Source: Isoetes taiwanensis
Lineage: Eukaryota > Streptophyta > Lycopodiopsida > Isoetales > Isoetaceae
Length of the DNA: 64,000 bases
Direction: 5' to 3'
Assembly (NCBI GenBank): GCA_021234155.1
Contig: JAJEKV010000054.1
Span: 3,042,367 to 3,106,366 of the forward strand
Numbering within the stretch: the first letter of the stretch is position 1; every line of letters starts with the position of its first letter. Shown here one piece after another: positions 1 to 14,916 of the stretch. The notes beneath the pieces are model-generated. The model ran no database searches and had not been told where the DNA came from. It was given only the letters and a program-made list of their open reading frames with translations. Made by a program: the position numbers and the translations under genes.

Positions 1-401
1 CATTCAACGCAATTACATGATGTAATGACCATAGGATTCATATTTTAACGTATGTCGAGTCCAAATAGACAATGAGCACCTTCTTAAGCTAAAAATGACA
101 ACCCGTGTTCATATCATTTACACGACTCCACATAAAACAAACAAAATCCAACAAAAAAACTAAAACATGAAAACACACTTTCGGTTTACATCGGGGGCAA
201 CCCCGTGGCAAAGACACCTTGTTTATTTTGTTGGTCAAAAATAATGTACAAGAATGTAAGTCTCGCTTAAAATAATATGTTTAATTAATTTTTCGTTGCT
301 TGCATCCACATGGCCGTATTTAATTTGGCTATTTCAAAACCCTCGCCACATTTGATAGTTGAGTATAAACCCTAAATGTGAATGTAATAAATACTCGTGT
401 G

Positions 402-587
402 CTATTTTCCAGTGCGGCCGTAGCCTTTCCTGCCGGACGGAGTAGGCTCGCTCTTCTTGTTATCAGATCCGGCAGGTTTGAACTTCATGATCATCGTTTT
501 GTTTATAGGGCGTGTATTTGCTTGCCTAGATGTGTTGTTTAAAGTTACAACAATAGATCTTCTTCGTTTTGACTGTTTGCGCTTCAT
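402..587 (-). CDS. Possible small Lys/Arg-rich ORF, unrecognised
   Basis: A 61-codon open frame, very basic, starting MKRKQSKRRRS and ending SGRKGYGRTGK. It lies divergently, with its start about 130 bases upstream of the beta-tubulin start codon. I recognise no domain. The composition could be that of a small nuclear or ribosomal-type protein or a last exon, but an open frame of this size also occurs by chance. It could instead be part of the tubulin promoter region. Low confidence that it is expressed. Confidence 0.15.
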   Translation of the reverse strand: MKRKQSKRRRSIVVTLNNTSRQANTRPINKTMIMKFKPAGSDNKKSEPTPSGRKGYGRTGK

Positions 588-650
588 ATTCTACTCTTCT
601 GCTTTGTCTGAAACAAATGCTGCACTGTTTCTTTTCTACATTCATCCTAA

Positions 651-2262
<1,612 letters not shown>

Positions 2263-2945
2263 ACCCCTGAAATAATTGCAAGCTCTGGCAGCTTTTTAAG
2301 GCCAGAGTGATTTACCATATGATATAATATGTTACTGATAAAAGGATTTTTGAGGTTAAATTAAGCTGCCTCGGGCAAGTAATTGAGGTTAAACTGGATG
2401 GAAAGGGCTCTCTAATTGTGGTGCATTTTGCAAGTTCTTGAACTGTATTAGCATATCATATAAGATGTTATAAATAACTGATAGAATGAAATCTTTATCG
2501 CAATGTCAATTATGTCCACGTAATGTATTGTAGTTCAGTTTGTATGACCTGTTCACAAGGATGTGAGGAGATTTGATGCTTTGCCCCGGTTTAAGTTAAA
2601 AGTTTTTGATAATGCTATAGGAGGCAGGGCTATTTATTTATGATGATTGTTGCAGCATATGTTCTAGGTGCAATGAATGTTTTCCTACTATAGTCCTTGT
2701 GAGTGTATTATCTATTAATTGGCTCGCTCCTTATTACCACTCACTTGGGATCATTGGATCCCAAAATGATATTTTTGCAATGTTCTAAATCAAGGGATAT
2801 GCAATTTACACCTTCACACTCATGTGTGTAAAAATGCTCCCAATATATAGCAAAAAATATGTGAAAACTATAAGGTTTTGCTTAGTTTAATATGAGGTTC
2901 ATTGAGACCTAAAAAGCCTATGTATCTTTACCTTTTTTTTTCTAT

Positions 2946-2977
2946 ATCAAGGAGCCTTTTTAAAAAGGCTCCTTGAT
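2946..2977. repeat. Perfect 32-bp palindrome
   Basis: Two 16-base arms with no spacer; each arm reads ATCAAGGAGCCTTTTT on one strand. The match is exact over all 32 bases, and the centre is T5/A5. It would extrude as a hairpin or, on the + strand, form a strong stem. It may be the tip of a foldback element or a transcription-stop structure; nothing nearby decides this. Confidence 0.85.
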
Positions 2978-3191
2978 CTCCATAGAAGGAGGAGGAGGAT
3001 TTAAATCTCTATAGATGCACCTCTTCCAAGGTTTCATGAGTATTTCAATGGTTCAAATCTTAACATTTCAATTTCTACATACAACTATCTGATTCTTGCT
3101 TTCCAAATCAATCCTCGAAAGTGCCACCATATCAATTCCTCCCTTTCCGGGATTGATCACTCGATCAAAGAATTATATGGCAAAATGACAT

Positions 3192-3365
3192 AACCAAGTC
3201 CAGCCCTTAAGTCTAAAAATTTCCATAATCAAGTCATGGTTACAACCCTAGTTGAGTCCACAACTAGAAATAACCAAGTCCAGCTCTTAAGGCTAACAAT
3301 TTTCAAGTCCAGTCCGTTAGGCTCACAATTTCAAGTCCCCGCCCTTTGGCTAAAAATTTCCAAGA
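3192..3365 (+). repeat. Degenerate short tandem repeat (about 35 bp)
   Basis: A motif of the form CAAGTCCAGCCCTTAAG followed by GCTAAAAATTTC recurs at about 3,194, 3,270, 3,305 and 3,343 with small changes; a partial copy (TTTCCATAATCAAGTC) lies between the first two. Spacing is about 35-75 bases. No function is evident. Confidence 0.6.
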
Positions 3366-3727
3366 CCAATCAAGCAGTCTTTGCACATAATAGTTGTCTT
3401 AAGATGTAATGTACACAAGGCTTTACCTAAGAAATACTCCTTCCTTGTGTCCATATCTTGTTCTCAAAGCCGCCTTGTGGACATCCTCCTTTGATTCGAA
3501 TTTGATGATAAATTGCAATTCGATCTTGAGAAGAATTTTGCTCCTAGAGTTGATCCATGAGGTCATCCACCTTAAGTAAGACATACCTTTTCTTAATGGT
3601 GTGCTTGTTCAAATGACAATCCCTATGCTCTCATCCTTCTTTTTAACTAATAGGATAAGCGCCAAAAAGAGAGAGACACTAGCTTTTATGGAAGCCTAGG
3701 TCTAGAGTAATTGAGTTGTTTCTTGAA

Positions 3728-3816
3728 AAGTTACTGGCACCCTTTATTGTTTAACACAAAAATGCCCCTCAACCAAAAGGCATTTTAGTAAGAATAGTAA
3801 TAATGTTTTTCTGAGA
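3728..3816 (+). repeat. Dispersed repeat, copy 1
   Basis: Contains CCCTTTATTG, then AAAATGCCCCTCAAC, then a GGCATTTTAGTAA-like segment and AATAGTAATAATGTTTTT. The same order of blocks is found near 6,697-6,785 and, more weakly, near 42,003-42,092. This is probably part of an old dispersed element; no coding capacity. Confidence 0.5.
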
Positions 3817-5732
3817 CATCCCAATGCAAATGTGCCCTCAAATGAATTTTTAGACAAAGCTTTCCAACAAGTAATAATGATTTTTAGATCGTATATTGAA
3901 GTTATGACATAATGCTTCTAAAAATTTTGAAAATTCAAGACAACATAACTTTACATCAGAACTTCAAGCTCGATTATCCATACTTAAGCACTGTATTATT
4001 CCAATTTGTTTTGAAGAGCACATTTGCATTGCTAAAAGAAGATGCTATACTCTATGTGCTTCTAACCTGGTATATGCAAGGGGATACGACAATGAAGCGG
4101 CAAGGCAGCCACCTATACTCTAGAGCGGCAAGAAGAGAGAGGGCTGCATCTCTTTCTTCTAATCCAAAGATTGCCGCACAACCCATTATCAAATCCCTTT
4201 GTTCCAGAGATTAGCTTTGAGTTTGCTCTTTTTAGATATATAACCCTGTTCTTCATCCGGAGGTCGCCGATTTTTGGTTCTTAGGTTGCTTCAAGGCTGA
4301 TTCTTTAGTTCTCACACATATAGACTACTAACGTGGTATTTTGTTCTAATGCTCGTGTAAGCAAAGATGATCTTCTACAAGCACGTTGGAGATTTACAAG
4401 CAAGGTACTTGCGCTTTTTAGCAAAGGTTAGCTTTCTTGTACTTCATAATTGAATAGGCATTGGGCCATTTCTCAGAGATACATGTCGGCTTAGACCTAA
4501 GCCGCCTAAGAAGTTGCAAGAAGCGTAGTTCCCTTTGTTTATGGATGAGCACATCGAAATAGCAATGATGCTTATAAGGTGGAATAAAAAGCTGTAGAAC
4601 CTCATGAGAGAGACGGATTCCGTGTTTTGAAATTTATTATAGTTTTACTATTATTCCGTGGTCCATTTTATTTTCGTGATGGTTATTCCTTCTTCAAGAC
4701 CGGGTTTTTCCCTTGTTAATGGACATCCTATCCGGTAAAGTATGGTTAAGAGATAGGGTAATGAATTTTTGTGTTGATGGCGAAGTTCATTTAGAGGCTC
4801 TTGTAGTGCACCGTATCGATGTATCGTAGCACATACGCATAACTCCACAATGCAGATTTTAGTTACTAGAGTCCATGAATTTTCAAAGGAAGCTTGCTTA
4901 TCTTTTCTATTGAGGTAGCTTAATTCAATGGGGTCGATTGGTTTTCATGTAACCCCACAATGTGACATTATACAGAGCTAAGATTTAAAATGTTCTAACT
5001 AGAGCATTTTGGTGGGCAAAACCTGGCACCGATATGTTTGAGTGGTCGATGTTGTTTGGATAGCATGCCTTCTAACGCCACCGAGGATTGCATACATGTT
5101 ACTTTAGGGAGCAAGTTTTCAAGACAAAGATCACATAATTTTTTTTTTTCCTACTTCATCATGTGTTGTTAGCATGTTAGTGTTCTAGGATGTGTTCTCC
5201 TATCTCTCTCATTATGAGTCTCAATAAGCATGCCAAAGGGAAAAAAAAAGAAGTTGAGGTGTAATCTTTGTAGTAATCTCCTTCAATGTTGCTGCATGTA
5301 CGTTTTTATAAAGAGAATTAAAAAGTGGCACTTTCTATTTCAAAAAAGGGGGGAGGGAGATGGGGTAGGAGATCCAATCAAAGAGGACGACAAACTACCG
5401 CTTGATTTCATCAAAGATGAGTCGATTTTTTCCGCTATTGAGTTTGAGAGGCCGAGCCAAGACAAAAGTAATCTCCATGATTGGCAAAGTACCTAGCAAA
5501 GATTGTCATCCTCATTAACACCTGAAGTACCCATAACTTTGCCTCCCCGTGCTAGTAGAGTTGATTAAGGAAAGGACTTTGAAGTCTAACCCTAGGCCAA
5601 TGTAAAATGGCAAGTGGTGCTATTCTTTACACAGATGGCAAGAGGTTGAACCCTCGAGCATTGATCTATCGGGCATCTTTGTAAGGGTGGAAAAAAATTA
5701 AGGAACTTTTATATTCAAAGTGGTAAAATAGA

Positions 5733-6015
5733 TTTGGCTAAAGTATGCCAAAAGTTGAGGTAAAAGCTCTAATGTTTAGCTAAACTTTCTAAATTTTGAC
5801 ACCTATACTTTCTTACGCTTATTAAACTTTTATTTTAAAAAAAAACTTCTATCTTTTGACTATTTTGCACTAATTCAAGACCTAAATATTAACTCGACCA
5901 TAACAAATACTAAGCCTATAGGATAATTTGGCTAAAAGTACACTAAAATTTGACGTAAAAAGCTTATAAGTTTTGGCTAAACTTTCCAAATTTTGGCAAA
6001 GCTACACTTTTTACA
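5733..6015 (+). repeat. Two diverged copies of a roughly 200-bp AT-rich unit
   Basis: Unit one starts near 5,733 (GGCTAAAGTATGCCAAAAG, then TTTAGCTAAACTTTCTAAAT, then a tract ending CTATACTTTCTTA). Unit two starts near 5,930 (GGCTAAAAGTACACTAAAA, TTTGGCTAAACTTTCCAAAT, CTACACTTTTTAC). The order and spacing of the blocks are kept. Further GGCTAAA/TAGCCAA words follow to about 6,180. Old local duplication, no open frame. Confidence 0.55.
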
Positions 6016-6689
6016 TTAGCCAAAGTCGAATCCAAATGGAGGTGGAGCGGAAGTAGACTTGGCTAAAATTTTTTTTTTTAGCCCAAAAGGGCCATAGTTT
6101 AGCCAATTTTTTCCAAACAAGGCCAAAATTTTCGCCATCAGGGCTAAGTTTAGCTATGAATCAATTTTTTCCATGCTTTGTGGTTTAGGGCATGGCAAGA
6201 GGTTGAACCTCGACATTGATCCTGGTCGCATATTTGTGGGTTTAAGCTGTATCGAGCATTATAACCTTATAGTGGGAATGAAATACCTTATCCCTGACAA
6301 AAGAAAAAGAAAGCTCATATTAACCGCTTCCTAATGGAAAGAAGATCGGTGATCAAAGGTAATAAGTTAACCCCAATAGTAAATGCATGATGAGTAAAAA
6401 AAGTTACCTAAGTGCATAAAGGAAATGAGATGGCATATGTTTTCAAGTTGGCATAAGAGATCTCTACAATGAAGGCAATACCAAAGAAGAGACTATGAGC
6501 AAGTTGTCCAAGTAGGTGGCAAAGCTTATTACAGAGAGTCTTGGACTTATTTTCGCGAGGGAGTTAAGATGCCTTTATATATTTATATGGGAATAGAGTG
6601 CTTAGATTGCTTTTGCACTAGATAATGGTTAACCAAGAAGGCCATACAAGATAAGCACCCTTAAATTGGCGAGTTAAAGAAACACAGTG

Positions 6690-6786
6690 GAAATTAACAA
6701 ATACCCTTTATTGTTTCCTAAAATTATCAAAATGCCCCTCAACTGTGGGCACTTTGGTAAAAATAGTAGTAACATTTTTTCATCGT
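6690..6786 (+). repeat. Dispersed repeat, copy 2
   Basis: Same block order as 3,728-3,816: ACCCTTTATTG, AAAATGCCCCTCAACTG, GCACTTTGGTAAAAATAG, TAGTAACATTTTTTC. It is about 3 kb from copy 1 and in the same orientation. Confidence 0.5.
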
Positions 6787-9700
6787 GGTTTTCGCTCGAT
6801 ATAGACTCCGTGGATTTGTTTTACCAACTTTGAGTAGTTCCTTGAAAGTAATATGTTTTTTTCCTTCTTGCTTATAGCCCCCCCCATTGTAGTTGCTTTT
6901 TGGTTGGCCCTAGGCTAGCGGGCCTCTACCCCGTAAGTCCCCAAGGGCCTCTTGATTTGTCATAACTCCATTGTTTCTAAATTAGTCACCGGACTTGTCA
7001 AAACTTCCGCTAAGTGCATTATCCTCGCTTCTACTATCGAGCAAGAGTTATGCATTCAACCCTCAATGTAGCCTCTCTGCCCAAGATTGGCCAATTTTTT
7101 GGCACATAGAGTCAGAACGCATGAACGCTTCCAAAGTTGTAGGGATGTAATCGCTTGTTGTCTTTGCTCTAGTCTCAGAAAAAGCTTATACCATTTGGCA
7201 CCCATGGGACCTCGTGACATAGTGTGGTGGAAGGCTTTTGTAAACTTTTTGAACTCTTTCTTATTCTACTACCCCTTGCACTATGCGTGTCGGACCCTTT
7301 AAGATTTGGTAGAATTCAGAGGCATTGCCAAATTCTCTCATCTCATCTAAATAAGCTTCGCCCATATGGGATCTTGGTTCTTGAGAACCGCTTTAGCTTT
7401 TTGGCTTTCCACACGTTATTATTTATGGTCAATCTACCTTCTTGGCGTAAAAGCTTCTCATCATCTTCCTCGCTTCAAACCCTCTATTTTTGCCGATCTC
7501 TTTAATTCATGGATCCAACTTTCTCGCTTTCAGCTTTGAATATCCCCGACCAAGGTCTCCGTTCTAATCTTCCAATGCAAATTTTATTTTCTTATGTAAG
7601 AATTTTAAATTACTAAGACTTTGGGCTATTGCTCCTTATGTCTTCTCTGCTTCTTCCAAGTTTTATAATCGAATCCTAACTTTTCTCTAAAAGAAATACG
7701 CCACAAAAATCTTTTAAAAATGTTTAGAAGCAACGTAAGACATATCCTCACTTCACACTATTTCTATAACACCGCTGAATTCCTATATACCGAGAAAATC
7801 CATGGTGTATGCCTAACGTCTAGGGTTTTCCCTCCAAAAGAGAGAAATGATATGACAAGATATCTCAAGGAGTGGCACGCTCTCCCTTGGTTGTGCTTTG
7901 ATTATATCCATCTAAAGGTCAGAACTAATAGCAATTTAATCAAAGATATTTGCATATGAGCCCCTCATCATCGCTTGTGGTATGAGAAAAATCTCATATG
8001 CTCATATAATCCATCATCATATCTTACAATAAATAGACACTTAAACCAAAAGAGGATAAAAAATGTATATGCGAGCACAATCCTTCAACATGGAAGACAT
8101 CATTTTGTCTATCTATTTGAAGCATGTGGTGTCAACAAGTAATTAAGTTACTTCGAATGGATCAACTAATGCTCACATATATACCAACTGATACAAATAT
8201 AGGCATCCATTATATCTTTTGTTTAGAGCTCCTTGAAACATGTCTTGACATATTTATAGGGATATGAAAACCCGTTCATCATATACCTCATTGCATAATT
8301 ATGTCAGTTAACATTGTTAAACCATTTAAACCTTTTTGAAGATCATGTAACATCAAAACTGTTCAACTCAATTATTTTGTACAAATGGGATATGTCAACA
8401 CTCCAATTAGATTTTCTTGTAGTGAACAATCGAACCTTAGGCAACCATGTTTTAAGGAATAAATATTGAACCAACCCCGACAGGGCTTTCTTTCCTTCAA
8501 AACTTTATTCGTATGAACACTCTTTTCCAGCTAGTACTATCCCTTCCAAGAACAAAGAATAGGTCGCTTTGTTGGCTCTATGTCTTGTTCTCAGATTTTG
8601 TCATAGTGCACATTATATGTGATAGCATTAGGTAATAACTACACTTAGGCATTTCATGCAGAACGCTCAATGCTTTCGTCTCTCCTGCATAGGAAAGACA
8701 TTCAATAAGCATGTGGACATCAAGAAAGTAACTCTTCTAGTCATATGTGCTGCCCTGCATCCAATAAAGCAAAATGCATACAAGGACCCTTTAGCATTGC
8801 CTTGAAGTCCACTGAAACAAAATGCATTAAATAAATACAACAATGATGTGGCATGTACTATCAACTTTATATATTTGTCCAAGTAGTTCTTTCTAGCACC
8901 TCAACCATCCAATAATTTCAAAATTAAGGCCATGTAAGCATAATTAAAATTATCTATAACCATCTTGAGCTACCCCATCAAAACAACTCCATGCAACATT
9001 CCAGTGATTTATGTGTTCAACATTTTGGATACCTTATGGCATTTCCATCTAAGTTCCTAATTAAATTGATTTGAATTAAATTATAAAATGCACAAGGATT
9101 AGCATTAAAGTGGACTTGTGCTCATAGTGGAAAATCTTTATGATGGCCCCTGTACTCATCAAAAGACGTGCAGAGGTGAAACAACATAGCAAAACAACAT
9201 GTTATAAAAAAATTAATAGACCGCCATGTTTTTCTAGAGGGAACCCTTTTTAAATGAATTGAATTGATTTTGACTATGAGACACGAAGAAATAGAGAACA
9301 ACCAGCCTATTGATGTTCGTGGATTAAACTTTTCTTATTGTTAGTATACCAATAGTAAACTTTCTACATAATCATGCACCCATTACTAGCATGATTCTCT
9401 CCCCTACTTACAATATCAAGTATGACACAAATAACCATTGTAAGTCTACTATATTTATAAATGCACCATATTTAGTATGTTATAAAGATAACATTTCAAT
9501 AGCATAAATTCACCGCAAAGGTTTACTGACTATGTAATTCACCGACAGATCGACGTGATTACTTCAAGGGCTTTCGAGGCAGCGGCGGAGCTGAAGTCGC
9601 CGCCGAGCCGGGCCACCGCAGAAAGAAGCCCCCACAGAAATACCGGTGAAAATGAACTCCGAGATTCAAATTTCTCGCCATATAGCTAAGATTTAATTAG

Positions 9701-12700
9701 GAACACCGTGAAAACCATGATAAGATTATACATTGAATATAGCAAAATAAAATTACGCTCTTGAAAAATTACAGCTTGAACCCCAAGTAACCCCCCTTCG
9801 CTTTGCAATTTCTAAACAAGCTCTATAATTGCTTTTAATTTTTGATGCCGAAAAATCACTTCACTACCCAAAGAGTTGCATCCATTCTCAATATCAACAT
9901 ACGTGAGTATTCACATGTGTAAAAATGGGCCAAAAGCTCAAGAATAGTGTCGCTTCAAATTTTGGCCATGAGAGACCAAAAGCTCAAAATAGTGTTCTTT
10001 CAAACCAGCTATGGCGGAACTCAACAAAAAATACCATGGAAAAAGTTAAGAAACGAAGACTAAAACTCCTTCCGCTTAAATGCGCATAAAACATATAAAC
10101 AGAGCGCTTCAGCCACAGCCACAAATGTAACCTAAAAATCATAGATGGACCCTTTCACGCCTATTCGCTTGCTCCGGTCAAGTATGTTGGTGGCACTGCT
10201 CCACAAAAGATGAGCGAGCGCCAGCGTATATAAAACATGCGTAATAATGGCTTAATTTGAACCCTCCCCGCTCATTACGCTGACAGATAAGTGTGTTTTC
10301 CAATGTTGTATATTACAAAGCATGTTATAAAGCTTGAAGTTGGGGTCGCCTATTTAATTTTGCATTAACATATATACAAACATGAAAGTTGAGTCTTTAT
10401 TTTGTTGGAGGCTTGATCCGTAATGCCAATGAAAGTAATTCATTTCCAATCCGTAATGGAAGTTGGGGATAACATTTCAAGCCAACGACTTTTTCGGCCT
10501 TTTTACAAAGTTGCACTACTACCGCTCAATTGTGTTTTATGCTTTCCTATTTTTTACTCGCTTCAAATTTTGCATATCTCTCATTAGACTCCATCAATCC
10601 ACACTATAGCTTGTCTCCGAGCTAGTTGCATGCATAAAAAAGAACCCATAAATGCCCTTCTTTATTGCTTGGCCCTTCGCTCGGGTTACGCTAGAAGAAG
10701 ATGATAAAAGATCTAAGAAAAAATTGAAACAAACCTTTCACCGACTTCACTTAACCGGATTAATGCAATGTAAAGTTCTACCAAATTCACATCTCAATGC
10801 ATTTTGCAAGTTGTATGTACAAGTAGAGTATATGTTCTTAGAATGTTGAAACCCTCATTTTTCCGATCTAAGAGCTCATTCTTTTTTCGCCATTTTTGCC
10901 TCGAGGACTTCCCCGCAAATAGAAAAACTTTGAAGCTCGCTGCTTTCGCCTATGGCTATTCCCAGTCGGAGCTCGTGGTTCCGCTCACCCTTTCTTTTCC
11001 CCCCCGGTTTTCCCTCGCCTTTGCCACATGCCCCTCGCCTCCATAGCCAAGCTCCAACATGAACGGGCAAAATAGATCCCCAACTTATATTGTTGGGAAT
11101 GGGTCATTTTGGTTTGAAGCGGGCTGGTCAGGGCCCTCTTTTCCAAACCGAAAAATGGGTTCCTTATGCCATTCTCCAATATGTCCTTATGCTTAGCACA
11201 TGGCACTTATTGGTTAGAAAATGATAATATGAGGCCAAACTTATTTTAACTATGGGGTTGGATTTATTCTCCAATATATAGGAGGGTGTCCTTCCTCCGT
11301 CAGTAAAAGACTATTATTTGTGGTTTTAGCGCCCATTATTTGCCAATTTTTATTTTGTCCTACCACCGGCCTTCATTCGACTAGTATTTATTTTGTCCGA
11401 CGCCTTCCAAGCACCCGTGGGTTTAATCGATTGAGAACGCTAGTCCGCGAGGGGCTGGCCAACTTAGCATAAAAAAACAAGTATCACTTTCCTTCTTTCT
11501 TTTTGTAGCTTTGGATTTGAGGTGCTCCATCTTGATAGGACATATAATTTAGGATTTTGTAGTGATTTGAGCTCCATCTAGACAGTAATGGATATTTAGG
11601 AAATCCTTGCCTCCTTGCTTCCCATGTATTCTTATAATTTAAAAGGAAGGAATCAAGATAAAAAATTTGGAGTTGTCTTGTTTAATGAAGAGAGATGAAC
11701 AAAAAAATGAAGGATAAGAATGCATGATACGTAAGAATTCATGCTTTTGCATGATGAATAAGATTCCATGCTTTTTTCATATATTTCAGATTGCCAAAGA
11801 AATGGCCATTAGTAAAAAAGAAAGGCCCTGCAAGAAATGGAACAAAGAAACGTTAGAAAACTAAGGAGAGGTACCGACGTAAGAACATATGGTTGAGGCT
11901 ATTAGTAGGATAGAAGATGGTGAGATCACGATTGGAGCGAGAAAAGATCTAGAGAGTACGGAATTCCAAGATCAAATATAAGAGGGTGACTATAAGGCAA
12001 GGTTACCATAAGAAAGGCCCCGCCTCACATATTGACACTTGAAGAGGAAAAATGATATCGTGAGTTGGTATTTAGAACATGGAGATAGGTCATGGTGTGA
12101 CATTAGCACTTCTAAAAGAGAGAGTAGCAGAGGTAGGTATGCTGATAAGCCCACCACATTCAAAAAAAAATGGCACTCCTAGTACCAAGTGGTGGAGAAG
12201 TTTAAGAGAAGGTATCCGGGCCAACTTCTTACTAAGATCTTAGAGACACTAGATGTAGCAAAAGTTAATGCTACAAGAACAATTTGACTTTTTTATAATT
12301 CTTTAGAGCCCGTGACTATCTTTAGTCAAGTTTCTTGATTCAAGAAATATATGGAATTGTGATGAAACCGAGCGAGCGCAAGGTTTCACAGAGCCGAATT
12401 ATTGCTAGGAAAGGCCAAGAAATGAACCAAACCACTACAGCGAAATCAAGAATGGGTCATCATTTTATGTTGCTGCAAACCTCAAAATGTCAAGAGCGGC
12501 TTTAGGGCCACGGGGATCCATACATTCGATAAGCTTCTGGTCAGACAAGCCAATGGGAATGTGACAAAGGGCAGCAAATGGTAGCTACAAATACTATGGA
12601 AGAAACTGATGAACGCCAAATACTAATTGGCAAAGAACATCTAATGTTGATGTAATAAGTGCTATTAATCTCACCACAAATGATCCACATGAAGACCATG

Positions 12701-14398
12701 TCAACATAGTAGCAACATCAATTGTGTTCCAACATCTTATGGCTTGTCAATGCAAATAATTTTCCTGTACCACTGGTCCTCCACATGCATGATGAAGGTA
12801 GTTCATTTAGCAATGAAGCACATCGATTTGTAAATAAATAGTTGAACTAATGTTGATTTTGTAAAGGAGTCACATTGGATGCAAATGCAAACATGTCGAT
12901 CTTTATGTCTCAAATCCAAAGACGTAACATCATTGCAGGAACATTGCCTCTTCTACCATTAGCCTTGCCGCCCCGAAATGGTTCATTTCGCATGTGCTAG
13001 TAACATTGATCTTGTACCATCCACTGAGATGCTCTATTGCAGCCACAACCTTCACAACTATCCATCTCCGAGATGTATTAATTGTAGCCACGTTCTGCAA
13101 GATGTGGCAAAAGAAGGAAGACATCGCTTAAACTAATGGCTTGTAACTTCGATGCAATTTGTTAAGCCGCACAGATAAGGAGAGGGCTCAAACTTGAAGT
13201 AAAAGGTGAAGGTAAAAGGCTTCAGGAGAGAAGAAAAGAGTCGCAAAAAGAAAAAAATTGTAAAAGGAGGTGTTACAAAAGGAGTATTGAAGAGAAGGAA
13301 GAGAGAATAAGAATAGTTTTTATCGGCCCAATCGAGAGGCTAAAAAGAAGAGCCACCTAATTGGGTAAACAAATTGATCAAGTTGGTAATCAAGATAGAG
13401 GGACAATTACTGCTATGTGTTCTCATGATTTGGTGCATGATTTAATGGTAGTGACCATACTCAATAACAAATGAGTGTTATGTTAAGAGATGCAAATAGG
13501 GAGGCCTCTAAGAAGGCCTATACCGTCAAGGTTTGGTGATCAAATCTTAACACATACTGGTTTCCAAGCATACCCAACAACAAACTCAATGGAAGTCATG
13601 GACATGAATTCGCATGCATGGGTCAGCTGAAACCACCTTACAATGAGTGCAAGGGAAAGAAAACAATGCCTAAGATACTAACACATTTCCCTCTTGTTTA
13701 TATAATCCCCACACCAAGTATATTCTTTAATATTGTTTTGTGGGTGGATCGGAATTTACTTTGCAATTGGATTTGATTGTAGAAATTGATAAATATTTAA
13801 CAATATGGAAATACATTTGATTTGAGACTTGCCGTGGCCTTTATGTTTTGGCAAGTGTGTTTAAGTGTGTCTTTGCTGTTTGTATTATGTGTTTTAAACC
13901 ACAGTGGGTTTGTGCTAGCTGTGCTAAAATTGCCTAGTTTTAAACCTAAGCTTCAGCTGATCTCTGTAATGAATCTTAGTGGTATGTACGCTCAGATACT
14001 ATCGATCTTGAGTCTAGAACCACAATAATATCTATGTTTAGTACAAAGCCAATGATTTTGTTTGAGAGCATCAAGTGACTAATATGTTGTAAGCCACCAA
14101 GGCAAGGATCCTAATGTAATTTAATCTATGTGTGAAGGATCCTAAGGCTTCCCGCGCTAGACTGGAGCAAGTTATGTGGAACATCAAATGCGTAAGTCTT
14201 TTGATCCCAAGCACCACCTTGTAAAGGATTAAAGTATGTATTCTCTTCCTACAACATGTCTGGAAAAATTTTGATGATACCGGTTTTAATTATCGAAAAT
14301 GTTTCTAAATATGCTGTGCTATTTCGTATCACAGCTGTGCTATCAAATCAAGAGGGAGGGAGATAGACATGTAAGTAACTATACATCCACCCTCCTCT

Positions 14399-14916
14399 AA
14401 TCTTCAAGAAAAGTAGACCACCTCATAGAAATGTTGTTGACTAGCTATTTGTGCACAATCTCTTATTCCGCCTTATCCCTGGTCATGCTTTTTTCCATAG
14501 TTAAAAAGGGTCAACAAGATAATTAATCTTTACTATTATCACTATAGGTCATTTATCAAAGAAACGTGAATGACTATTTTCCAATTCTTATCATTTTGCC
14601 ATGTACTGGCACGCCTTTTCCTATTGTTGGCTATGTTTGGTTAATGATATGTGGGGTCACATTGCTTCTTCAAAATATTAATACTTTACAGGTATTATGT
14701 TTTTCACAATATAGAGGATTATAAAATTTGGAATAGTAAGCTGCTTCTTTTAACATATATGAATATTGGACATGAACATGCTTTCAAGAAAAGTAGACCT
14801 CAGACAGACGTTGTCTAAACTATTTGTGGTTTATTCATCCTTGGTCATGCCTTTTCCACGCTTAAAAGGGTCAACAAAATAATTAATCTTTACTATATTC
14901 AATATAGTCATTTGGA
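14399..14916 (+). repeat. Pair of direct repeats (about 140 bp) 380 bp apart
   Basis: Copy one (about 14,402-14,560) and copy two (about 14,780-14,916) share TCAAGAAAAGTAGACC, GGTCATGC(C)TTTT(TT)CCA, AAAGGGTCAACAA(G/A)ATAA and TTAATCTTTACTAT in the same order. Between and after them CTATAGAGGATTAT-like words also recur (about 14,711 and 14,993). A local duplication in non-coding DNA. Confidence 0.55.

Noticed and set aside
5230-5496. 88-codon ORF with Cys pairs, considered as a BED-type zinc finger
   Set aside because: Cys spacing (CNLCSNLLQCCC) and the absence of the paired His/Cys do not fit the domain.
7070-7510. Possible antisense gag-like segment (VYKSLPPHYV)
   Set aside because: Only one short resemblance to copia gag, no ordered neighbours.
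11889-12370. Coding-looking frame with VVEKFKRRYPGQLLTKILET
   Set aside because: Its peptides look real but it has about as many stops as expected by chance and I know no homolog.
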